DNA of 64,000 nt from Tenrec ecaudatus (Eukaryota > Chordata > Mammalia > Afrosoricida > Tenrecidae): assembly GCF_050624435.1 (NCBI RefSeq), contig NC_134546.1:39077501-39141500 (forward strand), given 5' to 3'. The notes beneath the pieces were generated by a model. The model saw only the letters and a list, made by a program, of their open reading frames with translations, was not told the DNA's origin and did not search any database. Positions 11,112-22,290 of this stretch are shown in pieces. Both the position numbers and the translations under genes were made by a program. The first letter of the stretch is position 1. Every line of letters starts with the position of its first letter.

Positions 11112-12699
11112 GGTTCATGTGTCTTAACTGGCCGCCACATTTACGTTTGGCAGGTTCTAAAGGCATGCTCTAGATTGGGATAGCAGGGGACCTGCAGAGA
11201 GAGGCTGCTGATCTAGACTCCCTTCCCCAGGCCCCACTGGGAGAGTGACCAGCTCCCTGGTGCCTTGGTGGGGCCAGGGCCACCTTTTAGTGCCAGCTGA
11301 TCAGGAACAAACTAACAGAAAACTGAAGTGAGAGCAGTCAGGCTGTGAATGGTTTATTTTCTGAACTCATCACGACGTGGCCGTGTATTGGAAGGTCGCC
11401 CCGATGGGGAGTCCGGTTTCCATCCAGTCTGCAGACAGAGGGCACACGAGGGTGTGCAGGTAGGTCCCTGGCTGAACTGTACAACTCCCAGGAGCCTGAG
11501 GGCCACAAGGTGGGACCTGCTGGGCCAAAGACCCTTTAAATCGGCCTTCTGGGGGAAATCCAGCCTGGAGGACGGCAATGCCTTGTCTGAATGTCTCTTT
11601 CAGAGGGGCAGCCTGTGGGTTCCGCAAGAAATAGAGGTTCACTTCAAAGCAGACCACTCTTCTTTCTGTTTGCGACGTCTTCGTACCAGCTGAATCACAG
11701 CTTGCTTTGCACTTCTCCCAACACCTTGCAACATCGCAAAATATTTGCCGGAGCTTGTGAAGGGCGGCTGCCGAATTAGTAAACTGAGGGGAGGCCTGCC
11801 TTCCCTCCCACCCTGTCTTCACCTTCTGTTCCAGCAGACAGAAAGGCAGCTTGAGCGCTCTGATGGTGTCTCCAGATTATGACAATTCTTGGCGCCGTGG
11901 CTCAGGGCAAGGATGGAAGCAAAGGAAACAGCGTGGACTCCAGCAGGTGCTGGTGCAAGCTACTGCCGCTCTGCGGAATTTCATTATAAAAGTCTCCAGG
12001 AAGGTGAGTTGCTATGGTAACCAACATCGTCAAAATTTGTATCTGTAAGTAAGAACCGTGTGGGGGTATAGACTCCAGGCTTAATGAAGAACTAAGCACT
12101 CCTGAGAAGACGCCGAGTTACCGAGGCTCCTGTGAGGCCAGAGCAGGAGGGGATGTCTGAAATGACCTCGTTCCAGCGTCCTGGCCGGTGGATGGGACCT
12201 GAGGCTCGGAGGAGCGAGGAGGCTGAGCCCTACCGTGTCAGACTCCGCTCCGTGGCTCCTCGCTTCCTTTCCTGGTGCTCTTCTTCTTGTGCTGCCTTTC
12301 CGAAATGGATTTCCCCAAGTTCCTTGAGTGGAGCAGAGAAACGGGACCGTTCCTAGCCACGCCCCGGGGCCATCATCGCTTTTTATTGAAATGTGAAAGC
12401 AAAGTCCTAGTAATCTGCTTTGTTTGGTTTTTTCCATCAGAGATTTTCTGGCTCCCACATTCTAGCACCTTGATTTGCCCAGGAGGCTGCGGGCGGGGAA
12501 TTATCTGGGGACCCTTCATCCGCGTTACAGTTCTAGCACATGTGCTAAAGAATTAGAATATGAGGGGACTCTAAAATCTCATGGGGACGAAATGAAGCTA
12601 AAGGCTCTACAGGACTGGACATGAAGGCTATCGGACACCACAAGCCCCAGCAAGAGGAAGAGACTTTCGGGAGCCGGGGTGCTCGGCATGTAGCCGGAT
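11112..12699. other. Unassigned DNA with one candidate exon
   Basis: I recognise no repeat. A minus-strand frame at 11370-11822 is long (150 codons) but has no familiar motif. The only feature with splice context is 11835-12003 on the plus strand, listed separately. Confidence 0.4.
11835..12003 (+). other. Candidate coding exon (weak)
   Basis: A long pyrimidine tract (about 11795-11830) ends in 'ttctgttccag', and 'ccaggaag|gtgagttg' makes a good donor. One frame stays open for 56 codons and includes 'MVSPDYDNSWRRGSGQGWK' and 'ALRNFIIKVSRK'; the phase would be 1 in and 0 out. I do not recognise the peptide, and an open run of this length can arise by chance. It is not part of any repeat I can see. 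Confidence 0.22.
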
Positions 12700-13965
12700 C
12701 CATGTTGCTGCTGTTGTTGTTTTTAAAATATTCTCAGCTGAAGAAAGATGGGTGCCTTTTAACGACTTTTTAAGATGAAGAAAACCTAAAAAGAAGTCAG
12801 AGAGAGCCAAATCAGGCCTGTGAGATGGATGCCTAGTGATTTCCCACGGACGTGCTCACGAAATGGCCCTTATCTGCTGAAGGGAGTGAGAGGAGCGTTG
12901 TCAGGATGGAGAAGGGCTCTCTGGCGAGGCTCTCCCAAGCATTTTTCTGCTAAAGCTTTGGCTAAGGTTTTCAAAACACTCTCATAATAAATAAATAAAA
13001 GTTATTGTTTTGGGCCCTCCAGAAAATCCACAGCAAAATGCTTTGAGTGTACCACAAAAACCATTGCCACGATTTTTGCTCTTGATCTGTCTGGTGGTAT
13101 GGTGAGTAGCCCTGGTGGCATAGTGATTACACGTTGGACTGCTTACCACACGGGCAGCAGTTCAAAACCACCAGCTGGTCTGAGGGAGAAAGATGAGGCT
13201 CTCTGCTCCTGTAAAGAGTTACGGTCTCAGAAATTCAGAGGGGCAGTTCTACCCTGTCTGATGGCCGTTGACTTGATGGCAGTGTGGTTTGTTGGTGGTG
13301 GTGGTGATGGTGTTGTTTGTCTGCTTTTGCTCTGACTGGGCCACTTCCACCTTTTGGTGCCATTGATTTGCTTGTGCTTGGTGTTCAGGGTCATAGTGGT
13401 AATGCCAAGGCTATCTCCTGTTACAATTCTTCCAAGAAATGTTCAGGACCGGAATGCCACTTGCTTAAATGTCCATCAAAGATTCTGGTCCTGTTTTTAG
13501 CTGACCTGGGCACAACTCTTTTGACACCTATTGAGCAAAAAGTTTCCTCGACTTTAATTTTTCAGTCATAATTGTGTAAACTAGACAAATTGAAATGTCC
13601 ATTGTTTGGGCTACTGTTTATCATTGGTCCTATTGTATTAGGGCACATACAAGATTAATTTTTTTCTTCACAAATTTATGTCTATAGCTGTGGGCTTCCT
13701 CTTTAACAGCAGTTCATTTCTTCTTAAAGCCAATTAACCATTTTATAAACTGCTGATTTCCTGAGGCATTGTCTCCATAAACTTTCTATAAAATGTTAAT
13801 GATTTCACCATTCTTCCACCCAAGCTTCATCATAAATTGGATGTTTGCCTTGCTTTTATTTTAGCACAATTCCTGTTGCTCTGATAGGGGGGCTCTTTTA
13901 GAATCGATGTCTTATCCTTCTTAGCCCTTCAAATTAGATCTTGTTTGGATATGTTATAACAAATT
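12700..13965 (-). mobile_element. Mariner-3 DNA transposon, split by AfroSINE
   Basis: The minus strand encodes mariner transposase remnants. The N-terminal helix-turn-helix region lies at about 13680-13860 and includes 'VYGDNASGNQQFIKWLIGF'. The C-terminal part near 12730-12810 has 'LALSDFFLGFLHLKKSLKG', the mariner 'SDFFLFPHLKKSLKG' type. Stops interrupt it, for example right before the N-terminal VYGD segment. An AfroSINE at 13102-13312 cuts it further. It differs from mariner-1 and mariner-2. Ends are approximate. Confidence 0.75.
13102..13312 (+). mobile_element. AfroSINE inside mariner-3
   Basis: Full copy from 'gtagccctggtggcatagtg' to 'ttgacttgatggcagtgtgg' and a GGTGGTG tail. It interrupts the mariner. 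Confidence 0.9.
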
Positions 13966-14164
13966 AGTGCCAGTTTATTTGGCAGTAGAGAACATTTTTG
14001 GCATGTATGCACCATTTTCTTATAATATGTGTTTCTATGCACTTTTGAAGACCCCATTGTACACGAAAACTATACACGAAAACTATCCTAAACCTAAGGT
14101 ATACCTCCATCACTTGTCTGTCAGCCTCATTCAGAGAGTTCAGCACATATTCCTTTTCCAGAGT

Positions 14165-17137
14165 TTTTCTCAAGACAATTTTCTCCCGAAACTTATGAAG
14201 AAGTTGTTGCTGGAAACCTTAATGCATAGCTTCAAAACATCTTCAAATACTGAAGCCTGAACAAAGGAAGCAGAACTCTGTTGGAGATACTGCCCAAGGA
14301 TGGGCTCCTCGGGCACCAGGCCACCAGTATTGTGACTGAAGAGGAGTTGATTTCTTGGAGGGCAGTCAACCATGGTGATATGAGTCGGGTCAAGCCTGTG
14401 GGAGTGAAGCCTTCAGGGTCTTCATTTGCTGATGGGACACCACTCAAGGCCAAGAGAAACCGCTGCAACAATCTTCTGGTGATTGGGACTTGGAATGTGC
14501 GAAGTATGAATTTAGGAAAATTAGAGGTGGTTCAAAATAAAATGGAGCACACGAAGATCCATGTCCTGGACATTAGTGACTGAGGTGGACTGGTATTAGC
14601 CATTTGAATCAGACAATCATATGAGTTACTATGGCGGGAATAATGCGATCAAGAGGTGTGGTGTGGCATTCATTGTCAGAAAGGATTTTGCTAAATCCAT
14701 CATGAAGCACAATACTGTCATCAGATTATATCGATTTGCCTTCAAGTAAATCCAATCAATGTAACTATCATTCAACTCTGTCCACTGACCACAAAAGTGA
14801 ATGACGAAGAAACTGAAGAATTCGACCAGAAACTTCAGTCAGAAATTGATCAAAGATGCACTGATAGTTATTAGTGATTGGAATGCAAAATTTGGAAATA
14901 AAGCGGAAGGAATGGTAGTTGGAAAATATAGACTTGGTGATAGAAATGAAGCTGGAGATCTCATGGTAGAATTTTGCAAAACCATTAACTTGTTTGTAGC
15001 AAATACCTTTTTTCAACAACGCAGAAGGCTGCTACACACATGGACGTCCTCAGCTGGAACACAAAGAGACCAAATTGACTGCATCTGTGGGAAGATGTGA
15101 TGGGAAGTACACCAGCGGCCGACTGTGGAACCGACTATCAATTGCTTATACGCAAGTTCATAATAAAGCTGAAGAAATTAAAACAAGTCCATGAGAGCCA
15201 AAATTTGACCTTGAGTTTATCCCAGCTGAATGTGAGAGCATCTCAAGAACATATTTGATGCACTGAGCACTAATGACAGCCCTGATGAGCTGGGGAGGAC
15301 ATTAAGACCATCATTCATGAAGAAAGCAAGGGGCCATTAAAAAAGACAGGAGAGAAAGCAAAGATCGAAGTGGATGGCAGAAGAGACTCTGAAACTTGCT
15401 CTTAACGGTACAGTAGCTAAAGCAAATGGGAGAAAGGATGAAGCCAAGGAGATGAGTAGAAAATTTCAAAGAGCAGCTCAAGAAGACAAAGCCAAATAGG
15501 ATAACGAAATCAGAAAATGCAAAAGGACATGCTCAGTGTATCTGAAATGGAAAGAACTGAAGGAAAAATTCACACCTTGAGTTGCAATTTTAAAAAATTC
15601 TATAGTCAAAATATGAAATGATGAAGGAAGCATCAAGAGAAGATGGAAAGAATGCACGGAGTCGCTGTGCCCCAAAAAACCTAGTCGGCACCCCACCATT
15701 TGAGGAGGGAGCATGAGCAAGAACCAGTGGTGTTGAGGGAAGAAGTTCAAACAGCACTGAACGGATTAGCCAAAAGCAAGGCTCCAGGAATTGCTGGAAT
15801 ACCCATGGAATGGCTCAGAAAGCTGAAGAAGCACTGGAAGCACTCACTTCAATGCCAGGATATTTGGAAGACAGCTACCTGGCCAACTGGCTGGAAGAGA
15901 TCCAGATTTGTGGCCATTCCAAAGAAAGGTGTCCCAACAGGATGTGCCAGCTATGGAATGAGATCGTTGATATCTCACACGAGTGAAATTTTGCCGAAGA
16001 TTCTCCTACAACGAGCGCAGTGGTACATGGACAGGGAGCTGCCGGGAGTTCAGGCCAGATGAGGAACAAGGAATGTCATTGCTGATGTCAGATGAAGGCA
16101 GAGAATACCAGCAAGATGTTTACTTGTGTTGTTACAATGCAAGACAGTGGACTGTGTGGGCCATAATAAACTCTGGATGACCTTGAGAAGAATGGGAATT
16201 CCAGAACACTTCATTGTGCTCACTTGGAACTTGTGCATGGCTCAAAGGGCAGTTGTGTGAGCAGAACAAGGGAACACTGTGTGGTTTAAAATAAGGCAAG
16301 GTGTGCATCAGGGTTGTATCCTCTCACCATATTTGTTCAATCTGTATGTTGAGCAAATCATCAGAGAAGATGGATTAGATGAAGAAGAATGTGGCGTCAG
16401 GATTGATGAAAGGCTTAGGAACATGCCTGCAACATGCAGATGGCACAACCTGGCTTGCTGAAAACGAGGACTTGAAACACTTGCTGATGAAGATCAAGGA
16501 TTTATGGATTACAACTCAATGTAAGGAAGACCCAAATCCTCCTAACTGGACCAATAGGGAAGCATCATGATAAATGGAGAAAAAGTTGAAGTGGTCAAGG
16601 ATTTTGTCTTGCTTGGATCCACAATCAATGCTCATGGAAGCAGCCGTCAAGAGATCCAAAGACAGACTGCATTGGGCAAATCTGCTGCAGAGTACTGAAG
16701 AGCAAGGATCTAACTTTGAGGACTAAGGTGCGCCTGACCCGAGCCATGGTCTTCTCCTTTGCATCATATGCACGTGAAGGTTGGACATTGACTAAGGAAG
16801 ACAGTGGAATCCTTGGCGCATTTGAATTGTGGTGCTGGAGAAGAATATTGAAAATATCACGGACTGCTAAAATGACAGACAGATCTGTATTGTGAGAAGT
16901 AAGACCAGAGAGCTCCTTAGAGGCAAGGATGGCAAGACGTCCTTTTACATACTTTGGGCATAGTGTCAGGAGAGACTAGTCCCAGGAGAGGGACATTATG
17001 TTTGGTAAAGTGGAAGGCCTTGGACAAGATGGATTGACAGTGCTTCATCGATGGGCTCAGGCATGGGAACAATTGTGAGGATGGAGCAGGGTCCCTGTGG
17101 GTCGGAGCAGACCCAATGGAACCTCACAACAACAAGG
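14165..17137 (+). mobile_element. RTE (Bov-B-like) LINE, nearly full length, inactive
   Basis: About 3 kb, near the full RTE length. The endonuclease domain starts near 14480 ('VIGTWNVRSMNLGKLEVVQ') and continues near 14870 ('DWNAKFGNKAEG', 'GDRNEAGD'). The reverse-transcriptase domain starts near 15765 ('KAPGIAGIPMEWLRK'), and 'GVHQGCILSPYLFNLYVEQ' lies near 16300. The catalytic YADD is degraded to a HADG-like form near 16430. The 3' end reads 'caatggaacctcacaacaac'. Many stops and frameshifts; no poly(A), as is normal for RTE. Such elements copy themselves by target-primed reverse transcription and are the likely enzyme source for AfroSINEs. Confidence 0.92.
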
Positions 17138-17424
17138 GACACCTTTCTTCCGTGATTCAAAAACAAATGCTCTCTCTGATCTCTCCTAACCTAGTTTCTT
17201 GAACGATTCTTGTTGCACAAGGAGCTTTGTGTGAGGCTTTTCCTTCCGGTTCATGAGCCATCAAGTCATAGCAAATGTCGCTGTGAAGAGTATCTGTGGC
17301 TCCCACAGGGAGGGCAGTTGGAGATTGGAGTATCTGGGAAATGTAAGTCACAATGCGCCATCCAAACTACGCACGAAAGGAAGGAGTTTGAGTGAGCGGC
17401 ACTTCGTCTTAAGGGGACATCTGA

Positions 17425-17570
17425 ATACAAGCACGTGGTCCTCAGAGGTCTTCAACACGGGCATCTCCTCTGGGGGTCTTGTTAAAAAGCAGCTTCTGGT
17501 TCAGCACATCTGGCCCGTGACCTGCATTTCTCACAAGCTCTCGGGCACTGAGATGCTCTTCTGGTGCTTG
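17425..17570 (+). mobile_element. MER5A-like hAT (Charlie) MITE
   Basis: Follows MER5A in order: 'acgtggtcctcagaggtctt', 'cttgttaaaaagcagcttct', 'catttctcacaagctc', 'actgagatgctcttctgg'. An ancient eutherian element. Confidence 0.7.
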
Positions 17571-17754
17571 TTCCAAACCTTTAATAGAAAAGAACCCGTT
17601 TATTTGTTCACTTGTTCTTCCTCAGTGAGTTTTCTATGAATCGGAAGACCTCTGTCTCAGACCTGTGACTCCCTCCGTCAACCCACCCCCACTCCGAATT
17701 CCCAGCACTGTGTGGCAACAGGTGCGTATGTGTATTGTCATGTGCCCATGTGTG

Positions 17755-17862
17755 CATGTCTTTTGTCTCCAAACAGATGTAAGCTCACCAGAGTTTGCTG
17801 ACTCCTGTGCATAGGCACTGTAGATGCTGAATAAAGAACTATTGATGGTTGGTTGATTGATT
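17755..17862 (+). mobile_element. L2/MIR-type 3' end
   Basis: 'gtgcataggcactgtagatg' and 'ctgaataaagaac' with TTGATTGA-type text resemble the L2/MIR 3' end (…gcacatagtaggtgctcaataaa…). Weak. Confidence 0.45.
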
Positions 17863-18087
17863 GGTAAATTAATATATATTTCCTCCTTCCTCAGAGTACT
17901 AAGCTCAGCTCATCAAAGAGCTCAGGACTTGAAAGAAGTCAAATGTCTGCTCTAAATGACAGGGTCCTCATCCCACCTCTCATTTCCACTCCCCAGTGAG
18001 TTGATGTTTTAGAGATTAATGTCTGAATGGAGAGAATTGATTTGGGTAGGTGTAGAAATGACCTGCTATGAGTGGGTGTGGGGTGGG

Positions 18088-18292
18088 AAGGAGCCCCAGC
18101 CACGTAGAAGGCTTTATATGTTGGGCTGCTCCCCACAAAGTCAGTGGTTCAAAACCATCCACTCCTTGGGAGAAAGACAAACTTTTCTACTCCCATAAAG
18201 AGTTACAGTCTTAGAAACCCACAGGGGCAGTTTTACCCTGTCCTATAGGGTCACAATGAGTCAGAATCAACCTCATGGCAGTGTTTGGTTTT
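18088..18292 (+). mobile_element. AfroSINE
   Basis: Full copy: 'ggagccccagccacgtagaa', 'cataaagagttacagtctta', 'gaaacccacaggggcagttt', 'tcacaatgagtcagaatcaa'. Confidence 0.92.
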
Positions 18293-18635
18293 TCAAACAT
18301 TTTTAGAAGAGGGGGAATGAAGTGGGCCTGTCACTGTAGTGGTCCTGCTGACTGTCCCAAGCACTGGGCCCTGTGAGAGCGAACAGAGGCTTGGAGACAA
18401 GCCAGCCTGGGTTCAGAGTGTTACAGTAGCTCATAGCTGCCCACATGACGGAGTAGAACTTCCCACAGGATTTTTTAGGCTGTGGCTTTTAAGGTAGCCC
18501 ATCTCCAGTTCCTCCTCCTGGGTGGTGGGTGGTGAGTGGGTTTGCTGCCTACATTCCAGTCAGAAGCCAAGCTTGTTACCATGCAGCACAAGGGTGGGGT
18601 GCTACCTGACACCTGCACCTCATGCATCTTTAGGG

Positions 18636-18750
18636 GGAAAACCCAACTCATTGTCATTGAGTCGATGCTGACTCATAGTGACTCTATAGGACAGGGTAGA
18701 ACTGGCCCTGCGAGTTTCCAAGACGAACTCTTTAGAAAGCCCACTCACAA
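18636..18750 (-). mobile_element. AfroSINE, tail half
   Basis: 'attgagtcgatgctgactca' and 'ctataggacagggtagaact' on the plus strand. The head half is missing. Confidence 0.85.
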
Positions 18751-19439
18751 AATCCTGGGGCTTTATTGCCTCGGTTGTGACAGGGGGCAGTTTCTCCTGT
18801 GGCATCTCTGAGAACCAGAGAGAAGGCCTTGCAAATGGCCTGCTCGGTGCTCAGGGACAGGTGGGCCTTCCTCCCAAGGTAAGCTGAGAAGTGAGTCTTT
18901 GCCACTCTGCCTTCCTTGGAGAAGGGCCTCCCGGTGCCGAGCATTACTGCCACCTAGTGGAGAGCCGCTGCACACTTTACAGAAACCCGCCTTCCCCTGG
19001 GACCTTGGAAGGGTGGATGGATCTTTTGGTTTTCAAAAAGCTTTTAATCCAGTTCTACTTTCTTTTGCATTGAGGTTTTTCAGTGGTTTTGTTTTGTTGT
19101 TGGGTTTTTGGTTTGGTTTTTATTTTTTGTCTGCCCCCCAAAAATCTATTTTCCTTTGAAATATAATATACAACCCAAAGAGCTCACAGCCTGGGGCAGT
19201 CAGGAGGCTTGGGGAACCCGAAGGAGCCCATTTTGGTGAAGGAATCTGCCTAGGACACCTCCACCCCACACTTTTGCAAAGGACGAGAAGGGTCTGAATG
19301 GCGGACATTTCAACGGGGAAAGGAAAGGCATGCTGAGCCGGACTCCTCTTCTGGAGCAGGTGATCACAGCGGCAGGCCACCACCTGCATCGGGGATGGCA
19401 GAACCCCAGATGGGCAGAATCCTTGGAAACCATGTCCCG

Positions 19440-19635
19440 CCCACTGTCCATTATACAAGCGGAAACACGAAGGCCCAGACAGGGAATATTATGCCCAAGG
19501 ACAGCCAGGGCCCAGAAGGCGGCGACGGAGTTGATGGTGAGTCTCTGTTTCCAGCGGTAGGACTTCGGCTCCTCTGAGAGAGAGTGAGAGAGAGTGTGTG
19601 TTAGGTGTCAGAACTAGAAACACCTGGGCAGCGGG
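19440..19635 (-). mobile_element. MIR SINE carrying a foreign 77-bp insert
   Basis: The left part, 'ccattatacaagcggaaaca' to 'atgcccaaggacag', follows the MIR complement (…ttttacagatgaggaaac…cccaaggtcacacag…). After 19600 'gtcagaactagaaacacctg' resembles the next MIR segment. Between them lies a 77-bp stretch copied from the nearby PGAP2 retrocopy, followed by a GAGAGT run. Confidence 0.55.
19501..19577 (-). pseudogene. Local duplicate of a PGAP2 retrocopy fragment
   Basis: Matches 20220-20296 with one mismatch in 77 positions (the T in 'ggctcctctga' is a C there). It encodes on the minus strand the same degraded piece '[11 protein letters not shown]…ALAV'. It therefore derives from the pseudogene rather than from functional PGAP2. 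The GA-rich run beside it imitates a splice acceptor on the minus strand, but no donor follows. Confidence 0.85.
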
Positions 19636-20049
19636 CAGCCTTCGCAAGGGGTTAGCTGTTGATCTGATGAGCACAGGAGATCCTAAGACCGCCGAGTGGC
19701 TGACCCCGTGCAGAAAAAAGGCTGTGGATTTCCTGAAGCAGCCCCTGCTCTGTGGTCCTAACCTCAGGGAGGTGGCTGTGTACAGTTATAAGATGGGGAT
19801 GTGCTTGTGAACCTCAAGACTTTTTTTTTTTTTAGCACCAGAAGGTGGAGCTCCAGCCTAGCTTCTTGAGGCTTCAGCAGGGGTGGGAGGGTGGAGGATG
19901 CTGCTTGGAGGCCCAAAGCTTAAGTGGGAAAGGGACAGGTGTGGGGAGAAGGAAGGACCATCAGCCTCCCTTTCCCGCCCCCACATAGGTGGGGGTACAC
20001 AGATCAGAGTGTCCTCTTCCTGGGCATTGCACCTGCTTTACTCAGAAGT

Positions 20050-20640
20050 GATTTTTATTTTTTGTTCAGGCTGGGAGGCAATGAGCAAGCAGCTCCTTGT
20101 TCCAGAAGTCCCACCAGGCCGTCATGTGGAAGGCCACGCTGGTTAGACCCACGGTATACTCCAGGAAGGCTAAGATGGTGTGCACTCCGGCCTCACAATG
20201 CATGTGGTGCCCAAAGTAGACAGCCAGGGCCCAGAAGGCGGCGACGGAGTTGATGGTGAGTCTCTGTTTCCAGCGGTAGGACTTCGGCTCCCCTGAACGT
20301 ACTGTGTGCTTCTTGGTGAGCCGCCAGAGAAGGCAGGTTAGGAGCATGTCACTGAGGGATGAGGCGGTGCATACAACGCAAGCCTTCTCGCGGATGCTGA
20401 AGTCCTCGGAGGAGGAGACTTAGGTGAGCATGAGCAGAGCCAGGTTCTCCAGGGATGACGTTGAGGCTGAACTTGAGGCGGCAGAGTGGGCACTGGCCGG
20501 CACAGCTGTGGGAGTAGTCCTAGCAGGTGAAGGCCACCTTGAAGGGGCCGATGCCGAAGCACCACACGGAGCGCTGAGGACCCACCCTGCCGATGGCCCA
20601 GGTCACCGATGGCAGGTAATTGGGCACCTCCCTGGCAGAC
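20050..20640 (-). pseudogene. PGAP2: PGAP2 retropseudogene (C-terminal two thirds)
   Basis: The minus strand translates in pieces to PGAP2 (post-GPI-attachment-to-proteins 2, a multi-pass Golgi protein that helps remodel GPI-anchor lipids). 'VPNYLPSVTWAIG' lies near 20620, 'SSSEDFS' near 20410, '[15 protein letters not shown]' near 20325, '[19 protein letters not shown]' near 20170, and '[16 protein letters not shown]' near 20100. Parts that I recall as separate exons in the parent gene are joined without introns, so this is a processed copy. It is dead: a Trp codon is TAG near 20520, a Tyr codon is TAA near 20412, about six residues are missing after 'FGIG', and a small insertion shifts the last codons. 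The N-terminal first membrane segment is absent. Just upstream (minus sense) 'cctgccctgtctgccag' looks like a retained splice acceptor. Confidence 0.9.
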
Positions 20641-20732
20641 AGGGCAGGAGCAGGCCGTCCGTCCCAGTGGTTCACGGTCCTCTCTCCCTGGAGGCAGCAA
20701 GCGGAGGGGCCGAGCGGGAACCTTTTGTTTTG

Positions 20733-21010
20733 TTTTTGTATGGTTTTCTTTATATGAAATCGAGGGTAGGCAAATCTATAGTGATAGTAACTAGATGAAT
20801 ACATTCTCAGGGTTATGGCAGGGGAAGTTGGGGGCTGGGGTGGGGGAGGAGTGGGGAGCTACTCATAGTGGAGACAAGAATGAAGACAAGGTTCTCAAGC
20901 TGTTTGTGGTAATGAATGCGCAACTTTTTAAATCTACTTAAATGACTGGATTATGCGGTGTGTGAACTATGTATCCATGAAAGTGTACATTGCTTTAAAA
21001 AAGATGTGTG
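20733..21010 (+). mobile_element. Old L1M 3'UTR fragment
   Basis: Follows an old mammalian L1 3' region: 'tatatgaaatcgagggtagg', 'caaatctatagtgatagtaa', 'ggagtggggagctactcata', 'actatgtatccatgaaa'. Confidence 0.6.
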
Positions 21011-21089
21011 CTAATATTAGTACATTGCTCCCCATCAGTGTAAGATCCATGGTGGAGGTGAGAATGGTCCAGTCTTAATATTAGAAATA

Positions 21090-22016
21090 TGAGGGGGTAC
21101 CCCCCCAGAGTGGGATTTTTTTCAAAGCTATGTATTTAAATATTTTTACAAAACAACCTTATCACCTTCAAAGTACTCTCCATTACTCTTAATACATTCG
21201 TCAAATCTGCAATTCCATTCTTGGAAACACTTTCCAAACTCATCTGTTTGGATGGCTGGCAGCGCCTACCTCATTTGTTTTTTCTTCACCTTTTCTATGT
21301 TGTCAACTTGCTGTCCTCTCAGGTCCCTCTCCATTCGTGGACACAGAAGGAAGGCGCACAGAGCGAGGTCAGGCGAGTCAGGTGCATAAGGCAAGAGAGG
21401 TGTGCTGTTTTTTCCCCAAAACTGGCACACTGAGATGGCTGCGTGAGCAGGTGCATTGTTGTGGTGGCAAAACCAGTCCCCTGTCTGCCACCCATCAGGT
21501 CTTTTTTGTCGCACACTGTTACATAACCTTTTCAGAACCTCTAAATAGAAAGCTTGATTAACAGTCTGACCTGGTGGGACAAACTCCAAATGCACTATAA
21601 GTCAACATTTTCTTCCATTCAGGAAATTGATGGACATCCAGAACAAGGTTTGTCATGACATTTCACCTTTTTTGAAATGAGAAAACCACTCATACACTTG
21701 AGTTTTTCCCCTAGCACTGTCCTTGTAAGCTGTGTTCAGCATCACAAGTTTCTGCAGCAATTTTTCCCAAGCAGGAAACATAATTTCACAACCGCTCACT
21801 GTTCTCTTAAATTGGCCATCACACACAAAAAATGAGGATAGAACAAAACTGCTTTTACAAAAAAATTCACTGTGACCAGAGAGAAACTGCCCAGGTGACC
21901 CCACTGGGTGCACTACTCAGAGCGAGTTGTCTGATGCTCGCCTAGCAGGAAAAAATGTGTATTATGACATCTCTGCTATGCCCAGCGCAATTCTGTTTTT
22001 CAGAGGTACCCCCTCA
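21090..22016 (-). mobile_element. Mariner-1 DNA transposon, internally deleted copy
   Basis: 927 bp with clean ends: TGAGGGGGTACC on the left and GGTACCCCCTCA on the right, flanked by TA on both sides (21088-21089 and 22017-22018). The minus strand has a 109-codon transposase piece (21266-21595) with 'VPPGQTVNQAFYLEVLKRL', 'HHNNAPAHAAISVCQFWGK' and 'SPDLALCAFLL'. The second catalytic Asp of the mariner DD34D triad (HDNAPAH) is Asn here, so the enzyme is dead. Part of the middle, with the first Asp region, is deleted. Confidence 0.93.
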
Positions 22017-22290
22017 TAAGTACATTTTTCATGTACAATGAGGTTTTTTCCCCTTGAACTGAGTTGTGTAAATCATCACAGTGTTCCTGTTGTCTAGCAG
22101 AAATCAAATTTGTTGTTAATGCTTTTAAATATGTAGGGTGTCATGGTTTGTAATCTTGCATTAATTTCTGAAATTACTTAAATTGGGCTCTTCAATCTAT
22201 ATCTTTCTAGCACCCACAAGATGCTTGGTTGGGACCATACAATAGGGTGTGTGAAACACTAGTAGAAGGGATTGCCTAGTTTTGCAGTTC

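Noticed and set aside
11370..11822. 150-codon open frame on the minus strand
   Set aside because: No recognisable motif, no splice or promoter context, moderate GC. An open run of this length is expected by chance in 64 kb on six frames.
14281..16570. Series of plus-strand frames that look like a reverse transcriptase gene
   Set aside because: They are pieces of one decayed RTE ORF with many stops and frameshifts; not a functional gene.
19501..19600. Possible true PGAP2 exon with a GA/CT-rich splice acceptor on the minus strand
   Set aside because: The match stops inside the coding text without a donor, shares what look like pseudogene-specific changes with 20220-20296, and is embedded in MIR. 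A local copy explains it better.
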